The notes under the pieces were generated by a model. It saw nothing but the letters and a program-made list of their open reading frames with translations, did not search any database and was not told the DNA's origin. From contig JAVBMN010000029.1 in the NCBI GenBank assembly GCA_031552405.1, forward strand, positions 62,001-126,000: 64,000 nt of DNA, read 5' to 3'. The translations under genes were made by a program, and so were the position numbers. Positions 52,024-62,643 of this stretch are shown here, in pieces (position 1 is the first letter of the stretch; every line of letters starts with the position of its first letter). This DNA is from UBA1794 sp031552405 (lineage in GTDB: Bacteria; Bacteroidota; Bacteroidia; Bacteroidales; Bacteroidaceae).

Positions 52024-55000
52024 ATGAAAAAGAGATATTTGCTTTTAGTTGTGTGTGTGTTTCCGTTTGCATTGTATGGTCAAGTGGCTACTGATGTAAC
52101 AGAGCTTTATCTAGCCAATCCCGGTTTTGATAGTAACTTTAATTATGGTACCACTACAAGCGGTAATGTAAAGGGCGATGTGATCAACGTAGTGTCTGGT
52201 TGGAATAAGGATACGAATGCCACTTATACAGTTGCGGGTACATTTGCCTATGGTAGTGGGGCTACCTTTAATGGGAGTTCTGCCATTCCGGTTTCCGGCT
52301 ATAAAGGTTCTGCAGGTGGAGCGCTTGCATTGAGTACGGGCTGGGGGAGTTCACTCAATTATTCTCAGACAGTAACTTTGCCGGGAGGCAGGTATGCATT
52401 GGTTTCAGCCTATTATAATGCAGGTTCGGTAAAAGCCGGGTTCAGTATGGTGGGGTGGATCCCGGATGGAGGTGGTCAAGCGGCTGTATCTACAGTGAAT
52501 GCATTTCCGCTGAATACCTGGGTGGTTGATACTATTCCTTTTGTAGTGCCGGAAAAGACCGGAGGTAAAATACAAGCTGGCTTTACCTCAGTGAGTGGTG
52601 TAGGTTCCGGCAGCAGTGCAAAAGTCTTGATTGATTTTGTGAAGATTATCTATTACGGAGTGGACAAAACCGAGCTGAACACTCTGATTGCCCAAGCCGA
52701 TGTATTATATGGCGTTGGTGCCGGTCTCGAAGCGGATGCACTACTGGCTGCAACCAATTATGCTAAAGGTGTTGCAGGGGATGGAGAGGCTGGTATGTCG
52801 GGGATATTGGATGCTACTTCTCGTTTAAAAAATGCTATACTTACGTATCAACTGACAAATGCTTCGGGAGCAGATCCTCTGGATATGACTCACTATCTGG
52901 TAAATCCAGGTTTTGAATCGGGCTTTGGCGGTTGGATAAACTACGGAATGACTACACAAACCAATACATACCTCCCGGGAAAGACCGGTGGTACTTACGT
53001 AGAAGCCTGGGTGAGCAGGGGATCCCGTGTGCCGGATGTGAGTATGCAGCAGCTTTTGACCGGGATACCTAACGGTAAGTACCGACTGATTGTAAAAACT
53101 GGAAACATCCAGCAGTCTGCTACCGGAAGTTCTGTGAATAATACCTCAAAGCCTCAGACCGGAGCATTCCTTTTTGCAGGACACAAAGCGTTACCAGTAG
53201 ATACTATCAAGGATCAGTCGTTGGACTTTGTGGTGATCGACAATCAGGTCACAATCGGATTAAAGACCGAGAATGCCACAGGCAACTGGGTACCGTGTGA
53301 TAACTTCAGGCTGAAGTTTATTGGTCTGCACGGGTTGAAAGATTATGCGGATTATTTAAATGATTATATCACCGAGGCGGAGAAACTGCTGACCTCAAAG
53401 ATGCAAAATACAGCCTGGCACGGCTTGGAAGCGACTCTTGCCCAAGCCCGTGAAACAATTGCGGCTAAGCCTCTCGTGGAAGACGATCTCTCCGCAGCAA
53501 GGACAGCTATTGCTGCTGCAGTGAATGTAGCTCAAACCTCTATGGAGGCATACAATAAATTGCAGACGGCAATAAACTATGCGAATCAGGTATTGGAATG
53601 GTATGCTGATGAAGCTGCCAAGAAAGAGAAGTTGCAACCCGTAGTGGCTACCGCGAATGAAGCTGCGAACAACCTCAATCTCACCTTAGAGGAACTTGTC
53701 AAAGCAGAAACTGCTTTGACAACAGTCACAAAAACCGTAGATAAACAGGTTTATCTGCCCTATTCTATCTATAATGGCGCTGCTGGAGGCTATATTAGCC
53801 AAAGTACAGCCGATTACGAGAAACCGGAAAGCCGGTTTAGTACCGCACGGATGAAGCAAACTCAGAACTTTGTATTCTTATGGGAAGCTGGTTTCGGCGA
53901 TGACCCGGAAACCGCTGCCGCAGGATATAAAGTTCCCATGAAAGAAATCATGGAAAAGTTGGAGGATATGTATGCATTTTACCGCGATAAATTGAAGTTT
54001 GTAAAGAAAGGAAGCTCGAAAACCGATAAATACAAGATGGTTGTTTTTCTCTTCTACAACAAAGACTTCGGAACTGTATATGGTGGTGGGGTGGATAATA
54101 CCACCGGAGCGCTATTCTTGTACCCTTCCCGTATTCAGTACGGGCCATATGGAGCTCTTGCCCATGAGTTGGGACATGCTTTTCAGGGTATGGTAGCTGC
54201 AGACGGGCATCCAGGTTTTGGCGGAACGGCGTGGGAAATGACTTCGCAATACATGTTGTGGCAATACTATGATACATGGCCTACTTTCGAAGGGTATCAT
54301 GTAACTTCATTTATGGGACAATCCCACCTTGCTTTTACACATGCAGATAATCAATATCATTCTCCTTTTGTGTTGGAATATTGGGCCGATTTACACGGGC
54401 AAGATGTAGTTGGTGATCTTTGGAACAAAGCCACAAGCGGAGAAGACTTTGTAGGTACTTATAAACGGGTATACAGTCTGACTCAGGCTGCTTTCAATGA
54501 CGAGATGTTTGATGCTGCCCGTAAATTTATTACATGGGATCTGAAAAGAGGGAACACTATCTCTCAACATGCCAACAAACATACCTATAAATTGAACGAT
54601 ATAGGCGCTGGATGGCATCAGGTAGCTACTACTCATACTCCGCAAAACTACGGATACAATGGGGTCCGCCTGAATGTACCCGCTGCCAATACTACAATCA
54701 CAGCAAGTTTCAAGGGATTGACAGAGGCCTCCGGCTACAACATTATTAATAAGACCAGAGCCGGATGGAGATATGGATTTGTGGCGTATAAGAAAGATGG
54801 CAGCAAGGAATATGGCGAAGCACACTCTGATGTCAATGGTTATATCTCATACACTGTTCCAGCCAATACGTCCTATTTATGGTTTGTGGTGATGGGTGCA
54901 CCTACTCTGCACTGGAAGCACGAAGGGACTCCGGCTCAATGGCCGTACCAGGTGCGGTTCGGCAATACGAACTTGTATGGATTAGCCAATAATCCGGTAG

Positions 55001-55239
55001 GCCTTTCTACACTTGCTGAAGATGAGATTCAGGCGTTTGTAAGAGGGGATCAATTGTCGATAAGTGGTGTCCAGCTGGGTGCCATGCTTCGTGTCAGTAC
55101 TGCGGAAGGAGAGATCCTAATAAATGAAGAAGTAAAAGAATCTTCATTTTCAACCACACTTTCTCCAGGAGTTTATATAATAAATGTTACTTTTGGGGGT
55201 GAAAGCTACAATCAGAAGATTGTAATAGGCTCATTCTAA
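52024..55239 (+). CDS. Secreted gluzincin-like protein (DUF6055-like) with FIVAR-like region and T9SS-type tail
   Basis: 1071 aa. Signal peptide about 1-20. Two carbohydrate-binding-like segments start at ELYLANPGFDSNF (about 28) and THYLVNPGFESGFGGW (about 290). Helical FIVAR-like stretches lie at about 218-280 and 440-575. The enzyme-like part (about 576-900) has H714-E-L-G-H718 and, 20 residues on, E738 in TAWEMTSQYM, the HExxH...E pattern of gluzincin metalloproteases. I believe this region corresponds to DUF6055. The last ~75 residues, ending SPGVYIINVTFGGESYNQKI, look like a type A T9SS sorting domain. Substrate unknown; a peptidase acting on glycoproteins is plausible beside two GH127 enzymes. 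Confidence 0.75.
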   Translation: MKKRYLLLVVCVFPFALYGQVATDVTELYLANPGFDSNFNYGTTTSGNVKGDVINVVSGWNKDTNATYTVAGTFAYGSGATFNGSSAIPVSGYKGSAGGALALSTGWGSSLNYSQTVTLPGGRYALVSAYYNAGSVKAGFSMVGWIPDGGGQAAVSTVNAFPLNTWVVDTIPFVVPEKTGGKIQAGFTSVSGVGSGSSAKVLIDFVKIIYYGVDKTELNTLIAQADVLYGVGAGLEADALLAATNYAKGVAGDGEAGMSGILDATSRLKNAILTYQLTNASGADPLDMTHYLVNPGFESGFGGWINYGMTTQTNTYLPGKTGGTYVEAWVSRGSRVPDVSMQQLLTGIPNGKYRLIVKTGNIQQSATGSSVNNTSKPQTGAFLFAGHKALPVDTIKDQSLDFVVIDNQVTIGLKTENATGNWVPCDNFRLKFIGLHGLKDYADYLNDYITEAEKLLTSKMQNTAWHGLEATLAQARETIAAKPLVEDDLSAARTAIAAAVNVAQTSMEAYNKLQTAINYANQVLEWYADEAAKKEKLQPVVATANEAANNLNLTLEELVKAETALTTVTKTVDKQVYLPYSIYNGAAGGYISQSTADYEKPESRFSTARMKQTQNFVFLWEAGFGDDPETAAAGYKVPMKEIMEKLEDMYAFYRDKLKFVKKGSSKTDKYKMVVFLFYNKDFGTVYGGGVDNTTGALFLYPSRIQYGPYGALAHELGHAFQGMVAADGHPGFGGTAWEMTSQYMLWQYYDTWPTFEGYHVTSFMGQSHLAFTHADNQYHSPFVLEYWADLHGQDVVGDLWNKATSGEDFVGTYKRVYSLTQAAFNDEMFDAARKFITWDLKRGNTISQHANKHTYKLNDIGAGWHQVATTHTPQNYGYNGVRLNVPAANTTITASFKGLTEASGYNIINKTRAGWRYGFVAYKKDGSKEYGEAHSDVNGYISYTVPANTSYLWFVVMGAPTLHWKHEGTPAQWPYQVRFGNTNLYGLANNPVGLSTLAEDEIQAFVRGDQLSISGVQLGAMLRVSTAEGEILINEEVKESSFSTTLSPGVYIINVTFGGESYNQKIVIGSF

Positions 55240-55256
55240 CTCCTAAAAGAACTTAT

Positions 55257-58200
55257 ATGATAATGAAAAGTCCAAAAGTGGTGATACCTGCATTAGTTTG
55301 CACCTTGCTGTTGACCCCATTGCATTCAATGGCTTCAAGTTCTGTCGCTGTAGAGAATTCGATTCTTGCAGAGGCCAGAACCATATCGAAAGTTGAATTG
55401 ATTCGTATGGAATGTCCGGTAGGTACAGCCCCGAAGCTACCCTATCAGGTTTGGGTAACCTATTCCGATGGTAAATCGGAATACCGGCAGACCCGATGGG
55501 CGAACGCGGCTCGTTCCGCAGAGGAAGACCAGGCTGACCCAACCACTCATCCCGCAGGGCGTGAGTATACGGTAAGCGGTTTTATAACCGGTGATAACAC
55601 CACTGCAAACGGGTATCCCATCACTGCATCGGTTAAGGTTGTGGCTAAGGCATCTGCCGTGCCCTCCAATAAGCCGGTGGCTGAAACAGTACCATTGAAC
55701 AAGGTGTTGATTACCGGAGATAACCGGTTGACATCCAACAGGGAACTTGCCCTTCGTGAAATCATAAGTTGGGATGTGACGCAACAGTTATACAATTACA
55801 GGGACACTTATGGGTTGAGTACAGAGGGGTATACAAAGTCGGACGGATGGGATTCTCCCACTACCAAGCTGAAGGGGCATGGATCCGGACATTATATGTC
55901 TGCTCTTGCCATCGCTTTTGCCAGTGCTACGAATCCGGAACAAAAGAATAAGCTACGTGATAATATGACTCAGATGGTCAACGAACTGCGCCAGTGTCAG
56001 GAAAGAACATTCGTTTGGAACGAAGAACTCGGCAGATATTGGGAAGCAAGGGACTTTGCCCCCGAAGCCGAGCTGCGCGAGATGAAGGGTACCTGGAAGG
56101 ATTTTGATACCCACAAAACGGAGTGGACCAAGTACGGTTACGGCTATCTCAATGCCATTCCGGCACATCATGCTGCACTTATCGAAATGTATCGTGCCTA
56201 TAACAATGAAAGCTGGGTATGGGCCCCTTACTATTCCATTCATAAACAGTTGGCAGGCCTTATTGACATCGCTACCTATGTGGATGATAAAGAAGTAGCA
56301 AGCAAAGCCCTTCTGATTGCCAAAGATATGGGCCTGTGGATTTGGAACCGGCTGCATTATCGTACGTACGTCAAGATTGACGGTACCCCGGAAGAGCGAC
56401 GTGCCACACCCGGTAATCGCTACGAAATGTGGAATATGTATATCGCAGGCGAAGACGGTGGAACGGGTGAATCGCTGGCACGGCTCTCCGAGATGGTGAG
56501 TGATCCTGTGGAAAAGGCGCATTTACTTGAGGCTTCGGTTTTCTTTGACAGCCCTGCCTTCTATGATCCATTGGCAAGAAATATCGACGATATTCGCACG
56601 CGGCATGCAAATCAACATATCCCAAAGATTATTAGTGCCCTCCGAAGTTTCAGAGGCAATAATGAACCTTACTATTACAACCTGTCTCAGAACTTTTGGG
56701 AGATGATACAAGGGCGTTACCGTTATTCTTCCGGTGGGGTGGGCAATGGCGAAATGTTCAGGCAGCCCTATACCCAAGTACTGAGCATGGCCACCAACTC
56801 CGCACCTACGCTAAACGAGACTTGTTGTGCGTATAACCTGGCTAAGCTAACCAGAGACCTCAACTGCTTCAACCCCGACGATGCCGGATACATGGATTAC
56901 TATGAACGCGTATTGTATAACCAACTTATAGGATCCTTACACCCTACGCATTATATGACCACTTATCAATATGCAGTAGGGCTTAATGCCTCGAAGCCGT
57001 GGGGTAATAATACTCCGCAATCCACCTGCTGCGGTGGTACGGGTTCCGAGAACCATGTCAAGTACCAGGAGGCTGCCTATTTTACTTCCGAGAACACGCT
57101 TTGGGTTGCTTTGTATATGCCCACTACCCTTCATTGGGATGATAAAGGAGTGACCCTTCAGCAGGATTGCTTGTGGCCGGCCGAAAAGTCCACCCTCAAA
57201 CTAACCGCCGGGAAGGCTAATTTCGTAATGAAGCTGCGTGTACCCTATTGGGCTACCAAAGGTTTTGATGTGAAGCTCAATGGCGTTTCGGTAGCTGCCA
57301 GCTACCAGCCAAGCTCTTATGTAACCATTCCCGCACGTGACTGGAGCAGTGCTGATGTTATAGAAGTAACTATGCCTTTTAGCAAGCATATCGATTTCGG
57401 TCCTGATAAGATGGAAACAGCCGCCGCAGGACAAAACCAACCCAACCTTCAGTTTGCCCCCATGTGGGCAGGTACCTTGATGTATGGCCCGCTGGCCATG
57501 ACTTCTACCGGTGTAAACGACTGGGAGGAAGCTACTCTTACCGTAGACTCTTACTTGGAAAGTATTACACTCAACGGTTCCAGTGGTGGCTCTACTGGTT
57601 CTAATGGCAACCTCTACACCCTGACAGTGGGAGGCAAAACGTTTGAGCCTGATTATTACAGAGGTGAGAACTCTACCCACTATTTCAGAATAAACCTTGT
57701 AGATGACATGACCTCTGAATTTAGAACCATGCTATCTAATAAGTTGCAGGATGTAATAGTGTTCCAGTCCAAGAACTATACCAAAGCATCCTATAAGACT
57801 TTGAAAACGGCAGTAGCTACCGGTAAAAAGCTGAGCGCCTCAAGCAGCGTCACCCAAAGCCAGATCACTGCCGGAATGTCTACAATAGACAATGCCATTA
57901 ACGGACTGATATCATCCAAGTTGGATAAGTCCCAGCTTTCAGCTATTCTAAAAGAGGCCGAATCAAAGAAAGCGGCTGACTATACATGGGATAAATACAC
58001 CGCTCTTCAAATGGCAATCACAACTGCCAAAGAAGTGGAAACCACCGGAAATTCCCAGTTGTTGGTGGATAAACAAATACTTGCCCTGCGCAAAGCCATG
58101 AATGAGCTGGTGCTGATCAGTAGTGTGGATAAGGGGTATCTGGGTGAGGTGCTGGATCTTGCCATAGAAAGAAAAGAGGCACAGGAGGCATGGAATGTCC

Positions 58201-58577
58201 TCACCGTAAAGGTTCCTGAGTATTCGCCTTGGGCGCCATACGCTTTCAGACGTTTGATGAATCAGCTCCAGAAAGCACAGAATGTCTATGAGAATAAGGA
58301 CAAGAATTATACCCAGAGTGAGGTTAATTCAGCTGCCTCTTCCCTTAATGCGGCTATCAACTCAATGAGACCGGGTAATCTGCCCGAACTCGAAAACCTC
58401 CAACCATTGTCTACCCTGCTCAGGCAAGCCGACAGAGTGCCCGCTGCAGAGAAGACCCCCACTTTGGCCCAGGCTGTTGAATATGGCAAAATGGTGGTGG
58501 CCTATGTAAATGACGGTAGCGGTACACATGATATGATACAGAATGCAATCGAAAAGCTAAAAGGAGCGCTTCGGTAA
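55257..58577 (+). CDS. GH127-type beta-L-arabinofuranosidase with Ig-like and FIVAR-like modules
   Basis: 1106 aa. Signal peptide about 1-26, Big-like domain (about 40-135), GH127 (DUF1680) toroid (about 145-720), C-terminal FIVAR-like helices (about 835-1106). The zinc-thiolate centre known in HypBA1 is matched: E521 and C523 in NETCCAYN, and C591-C592 in STCCGGTGSENH. In that enzyme a zinc-bound cysteine is the nucleophile. It would release L-arabinofuranose from plant hydroxyproline-rich glycans or pectin-type material, extracellularly. No T9SS tail is visible. It begins 17 bases after the gluzincin-like gene. Confidence 0.85.
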   Translation: MIMKSPKVVIPALVCTLLLTPLHSMASSSVAVENSILAEARTISKVELIRMECPVGTAPKLPYQVWVTYSDGKSEYRQTRWANAARSAEEDQADPTTHPAGREYTVSGFITGDNTTANGYPITASVKVVAKASAVPSNKPVAETVPLNKVLITGDNRLTSNRELALREIISWDVTQQLYNYRDTYGLSTEGYTKSDGWDSPTTKLKGHGSGHYMSALAIAFASATNPEQKNKLRDNMTQMVNELRQCQERTFVWNEELGRYWEARDFAPEAELREMKGTWKDFDTHKTEWTKYGYGYLNAIPAHHAALIEMYRAYNNESWVWAPYYSIHKQLAGLIDIATYVDDKEVASKALLIAKDMGLWIWNRLHYRTYVKIDGTPEERRATPGNRYEMWNMYIAGEDGGTGESLARLSEMVSDPVEKAHLLEASVFFDSPAFYDPLARNIDDIRTRHANQHIPKIISALRSFRGNNEPYYYNLSQNFWEMIQGRYRYSSGGVGNGEMFRQPYTQVLSMATNSAPTLNETCCAYNLAKLTRDLNCFNPDDAGYMDYYERVLYNQLIGSLHPTHYMTTYQYAVGLNASKPWGNNTPQSTCCGGTGSENHVKYQEAAYFTSENTLWVALYMPTTLHWDDKGVTLQQDCLWPAEKSTLKLTAGKANFVMKLRVPYWATKGFDVKLNGVSVAASYQPSSYVTIPARDWSSADVIEVTMPFSKHIDFGPDKMETAAAGQNQPNLQFAPMWAGTLMYGPLAMTSTGVNDWEEATLTVDSYLESITLNGSSGGSTGSNGNLYTLTVGGKTFEPDYYRGENSTHYFRINLVDDMTSEFRTMLSNKLQDVIVFQSKNYTKASYKTLKTAVATGKKLSASSSVTQSQITAGMSTIDNAINGLISSKLDKSQLSAILKEAESKKAADYTWDKYTALQMAITTAKEVETTGNSQLLVDKQILALRKAMNELVLISSVDKGYLGEVLDLAIERKEAQEAWNVLTVKVPEYSPWAPYAFRRLMNQLQKAQNVYENKDKNYTQSEVNSAASSLNAAINSMRPGNLPELENLQPLSTLLRQADRVPAAEKTPTLAQAVEYGKMVVAYVNDGSGTHDMIQNAIEKLKGALR

Positions 58578-58684
58578 ATGAATAATAGACCTGTGCATAT
58601 CGGATAGGAGTAGCTGGTCTGGGTTGTCCGTCCTGAAGAAATAAATAACTAAACTGATTATAACCATATAAAAACAATTGAATT

Positions 58685-61600
58685 ATGAAGAAAAGATATT
58701 TATTTCTAATCATCCTCTTGTTGCTTGGCATTCCCACTACCTATGCAAACACAAATCTGCTTGCCGGATGGGATGGCAATGGTGATGTGAACCAAACTAC
58801 TTCCTTTCCTGATAAATACGGATGGGGTGTAAATCCTGGTGCGTTTAACTATGCCAATGCAGGCAGTGGTCTTCGTTGGATGGATGTAACAACCGGCCAT
58901 AAACTTGATAACTCAGATTATGTGGGTCGTTTGATGACGATTCGTTGGGATGGTACCGGAAGTACCAATACAAGTTCACTTTACAGTTTTCCTGTAACGC
59001 TGGAAGCCAATAAGAGATACCAGTTCTCATGGGTGTATGAATGGTGGAACAATGCTTCGGCGCCTACATTGACTGTGGGCATCAATAAGAGCCGTTCTGC
59101 AGTAAACAATATTGCTGAGGCTGATTTTGTATGCGCTTCCACCAAACAGCAGCTGCAGCCCGGAGAGTTTTCTTTTTATAGTAAAGAAGCCGGCACTTAC
59201 TATTTGACAATCAAAGGGAACGGTGTAGCTGCTCTTTGTGGCATAGGTAAGTTGGTAATGGAAGAGGTGGCACCTGTTTTAAGCAGTAATGTTTCCTCTC
59301 TGTCATTTACCTCGCTTAAGAAAGAAGTCAGTATAGATATTTATCCCAATGGTTCGGATGAACCCATTGCTTTCTTAGCACCGCAAGGCATTACTATTAC
59401 TCCGCAATCACTTTCGGCTGCAGGAGGAACTGTAACCGTTGCCTGCGCAGAGGGAGCGGGCGAATTGTCGGATGTGATCGAAGTAACCCAGGGAGAAGAC
59501 AAGATAACGCTTCCGGTGGTGGCTGATTTCAGACTCACTAGCGTGATAACAGAGGAAGGGGCCTGGTGTTGGTTTGCCGACCCGCGTGCACTTCATTATA
59601 ATAATAACAAAACTGGAGATCAAGCGATAAATAGCACTTATATCGGATACATTGATGTGCATGGCGCGGTAAAAGCCACTCAGATAAGCCACATCAATAA
59701 TACAAGAAGCGAGATATTGATACGTTCTTACCTCCAACCCGATGATCACAATAATCCTACTTTTCTTGTGTTGCCTGATGAACGCATCATGATTTTCTAC
59801 TCGCGACATACTGATGAGGCTTGTTTTTATTACCGTGTTTCACAAAAGCCGGGTGACATCACTACTTTAGGAAGAGAAGTTCGTTTGGTCACTCCTAATA
59901 ATACTACCTATCCGTCGCCCTTTATCCTTTCAAACGATCCGGAGCACATCTATCTCTGTTGGCGCGGTATCCAGTGGCACCCCACTATCGGCCGAATGAC
60001 CATTCCGGATGAGAATGATGACGCCAGCTTTAACTGGGGCCCCAAGCAGATTGTTCGCTATTCAAATGATGGCACAAATGTGGTAAACGACTCTCGTCCC
60101 TATGCTAAATATGCATCGAATGGAGTCGATAAGATACTTCTTACCTATACCACTACACACCCTGGCAATGAAAGTCCAAATTGGGTGTACTTCAACTACA
60201 TCAATATCCCGGCTTCAAAAAACACCGCAGATATTACATTGACTGATGTAAAGGGAAAGCAACTGTCGAAAGTAGATGCAGGAGTACATATCATCAATAA
60301 GAGCAGCAGTTATGCAACTGCCAATCCCAATGCAGTGGTGGATAACCCCACTTCGCATCGCGACTGGATATGGGAGGCTGCTGTGGCTGAAGATGGAAAC
60401 CCGGTTATTGCAATGGTGCGGATTACCAGTGATCAAAGCTCTCATGATTATTACCAGGCCAAATGGACTGGAAGTGAGTGGAAAAAGACACTTCTGGGAA
60501 ATGGGGGCGGGGCTTTCCATCAAACACCGGGACGAGAACCATGCTATAGCGGGGGTATGGCAATTGACAAGGGCAATACCAATATCTTTTATTGTTCTGC
60601 ACCAGTGAGTGGAATCAGCGGAAAAGTATTTGAAATACAGAAATACACAGTAGGTGAAGATGGTAAGATAAGTACCATTCAGATTACATCCAATTCAGAG
60701 AAGAACAACATTCGTCCGTATGCCATTGCAAATACAGAAGGTAAAAGCCTGCTGGTTTGGATGTATGGTGATTACTACGATTGGATTGTAAGCAACAATA
60801 CCCCATTGGGATTCCCCACAGGTATTCGTGCCGGATTTGAGCTTCCGGAAGAAACGGTGGATTTGGCCATCGAACTTTTGAAGCATGAAGAGTTTGAGAA
60901 TGCCGACGGGTTTACCGGTACTGCTACAGTAAATAGTGGTGTATTGTCCGTTTCGGCCTCTCACAAAGCCACGATTGCTGTGCCTGCCTCGGATAAGTTC
61001 AGCATTACCCTTTCTCCGTATATCAGCCAAGACGCATATTATGGTGAGATACTCAGTTTTGGAAATCTGACTATTGGCTTGAATCAGGACAGTCGCCCGA
61101 AGCCTTATGTAAAGATTGGAGCCGAAACATATACAAGCAGCAGTACCTTGGGCAGTTCGGACGTGTGGGTAACGCAACCCCGCAGTACTAATGGTAACTG
61201 GCCTACGCCCACGAAATTCAAGTTCTTCAGCTTGACAGTAGTGTATGAAAACGGTGTATTGAGAACCTATATCAATGGCCTGATGGATCAGTATATTGAA
61301 GTGGAGGGCTTGTCACTTTCCGACATCACCTTGGGCGGATTCGAGGGCTTGATAAACGATTGCCGTATGTATAACCGTGTACTTCAGCAGGATGAGATTA
61401 AAGCCATTTCGTCCCAGCTGGCAAATGAGATGGCCGGAAAGGAATTGGAGTTGGAGTTTAGCGCTCTTGCTATGCCCACCGATATTTATACAGACATTCC
61501 TTTGAAGACTACTCTCTCTACCGGGAATACCCTGACATGGACTTCTTCAGATGCGGCAGTTCTTTCGAACAGTGGAATTGTAACCCTTCCGGCTGAAGTG

Positions 61601-62620
61601 ACCAGTGTAACATTAACTGCATCTCTTAACGCCGACGGTATTGAACCGAGAGTATTTACTATAAATGTGCATCCGCGTAGTATTGAGAACAACCAACTGG
61701 TTCACTACCAATTTAATGAATCAGATGTATACATGATGGGTGGGGAGAGGTATGTAACCGATAAATCGGGTAGGAACAATGATGCCATTGTGTATGGAAG
61801 TGCTACGGTAAACGGTGTATTAGACCTTTCTGCAAATACATTGTCCGATTTTTCAACCAACGGATGCGCAAAAGTGCCTGGCGGAGTTTTGAAAGACCTG
61901 AGAAGCTATACATTTCTTGTAAAGGTAAACCCCGTGCATCTAAACGGATACCCACGTATGTATGATTTCGGTTCGGGTAGCGGCAATAGTGTCTTCGGGC
62001 GACTGAGCAGTTTTTGTGCAGGAGTTAAATACAATGGCGGTACTACGGTAATGCTTGATTCGTCCAGTCCCATACCTACCGGGAAAGAAAGTGCAATAGC
62101 CATTACTTTTGATGCGAAGACAAAAACCACAAAAGTATACCTCAATGGAGTGCAAACTGCCACCGCTACTACTATTACCCGCGAGCCGTATGAATTGGCA
62201 TTGATAAGTGCTGATACGCGAAATTACCTTGGACGTACCCAATGGTGGGATACCAGCTATAGCAGCGGCAACAACGATTTCTGCGGTACCTTGGACGAGT
62301 TCCACCTCTATGACATTGCCCTTACAAAGGAGGAAATACAAACTATACAGCTTGACCCTGTGGGGGTGAATGCCTTACAGGCTATTTCATTCTCTGTATA
62401 TCCGAATCCTGTAAACGCCAAGCAACCGGTATTTATCAGCAGCGATGCCGAGCTACCGGCTGTTGTTGAGATACAGGATATTGCAGGGCGGGTAGTTTCT
62501 CAAATAAAGGATGTGAGTTTCCCGGTGAGCATAGACAGCCCTGAGCTTCCGGGTATTTATCTTATTAGCATCTCAGACAATGAGGGTAAGTCGGAAACCG
62601 TAAAATTGATCGTTAAGTAA
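58685..62620 (+). CDS. BNR_4-repeat/LamG secreted protein with T9SS-type tail
   Basis: 1311 aa. Signal peptide about 1-21. N-terminal binding-like domain (about 25-195), BACON/Ig-like segment (about 200-280), five-to-seven bladed BNR_4 propeller (about 285-700, beginning TEEGAWCWFADPRALHYNN), LamG-like domain (about 735-925), aBig-like segment (about 940-1000), second LamG-like domain (about 1005-1215), and a C-terminal PNPV...GIYLISISDNEGKSETVK tail of T9SS type A. BNR_4 proteins accompany rhamnose- or uronate-containing glycan systems, and catalysis (lyase or hydrolase) is not settled for this one. It follows the GH127 gene by 107 bases. Confidence 0.8.
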   Translation: MKKRYLFLIILLLLGIPTTYANTNLLAGWDGNGDVNQTTSFPDKYGWGVNPGAFNYANAGSGLRWMDVTTGHKLDNSDYVGRLMTIRWDGTGSTNTSSLYSFPVTLEANKRYQFSWVYEWWNNASAPTLTVGINKSRSAVNNIAEADFVCASTKQQLQPGEFSFYSKEAGTYYLTIKGNGVAALCGIGKLVMEEVAPVLSSNVSSLSFTSLKKEVSIDIYPNGSDEPIAFLAPQGITITPQSLSAAGGTVTVACAEGAGELSDVIEVTQGEDKITLPVVADFRLTSVITEEGAWCWFADPRALHYNNNKTGDQAINSTYIGYIDVHGAVKATQISHINNTRSEILIRSYLQPDDHNNPTFLVLPDERIMIFYSRHTDEACFYYRVSQKPGDITTLGREVRLVTPNNTTYPSPFILSNDPEHIYLCWRGIQWHPTIGRMTIPDENDDASFNWGPKQIVRYSNDGTNVVNDSRPYAKYASNGVDKILLTYTTTHPGNESPNWVYFNYINIPASKNTADITLTDVKGKQLSKVDAGVHIINKSSSYATANPNAVVDNPTSHRDWIWEAAVAEDGNPVIAMVRITSDQSSHDYYQAKWTGSEWKKTLLGNGGGAFHQTPGREPCYSGGMAIDKGNTNIFYCSAPVSGISGKVFEIQKYTVGEDGKISTIQITSNSEKNNIRPYAIANTEGKSLLVWMYGDYYDWIVSNNTPLGFPTGIRAGFELPEETVDLAIELLKHEEFENADGFTGTATVNSGVLSVSASHKATIAVPASDKFSITLSPYISQDAYYGEILSFGNLTIGLNQDSRPKPYVKIGAETYTSSSTLGSSDVWVTQPRSTNGNWPTPTKFKFFSLTVVYENGVLRTYINGLMDQYIEVEGLSLSDITLGGFEGLINDCRMYNRVLQQDEIKAISSQLANEMAGKELELEFSALAMPTDIYTDIPLKTTLSTGNTLTWTSSDAAVLSNSGIVTLPAEVTSVTLTASLNADGIEPRVFTINVHPRSIENNQLVHYQFNESDVYMMGGERYVTDKSGRNNDAIVYGSATVNGVLDLSANTLSDFSTNGCAKVPGGVLKDLRSYTFLVKVNPVHLNGYPRMYDFGSGSGNSVFGRLSSFCAGVKYNGGTTVMLDSSSPIPTGKESAIAITFDAKTKTTKVYLNGVQTATATTITREPYELALISADTRNYLGRTQWWDTSYSSGNNDFCGTLDEFHLYDIALTKEEIQTIQLDPVGVNALQAISFSVYPNPVNAKQPVFISSDAELPAVVEIQDIAGRVVSQIKDVSFPVSIDSPELPGIYLISISDNEGKSETVKLIVK

Positions 62621-62643
62621 CCATCTAACTTGTGTAAATAGTA

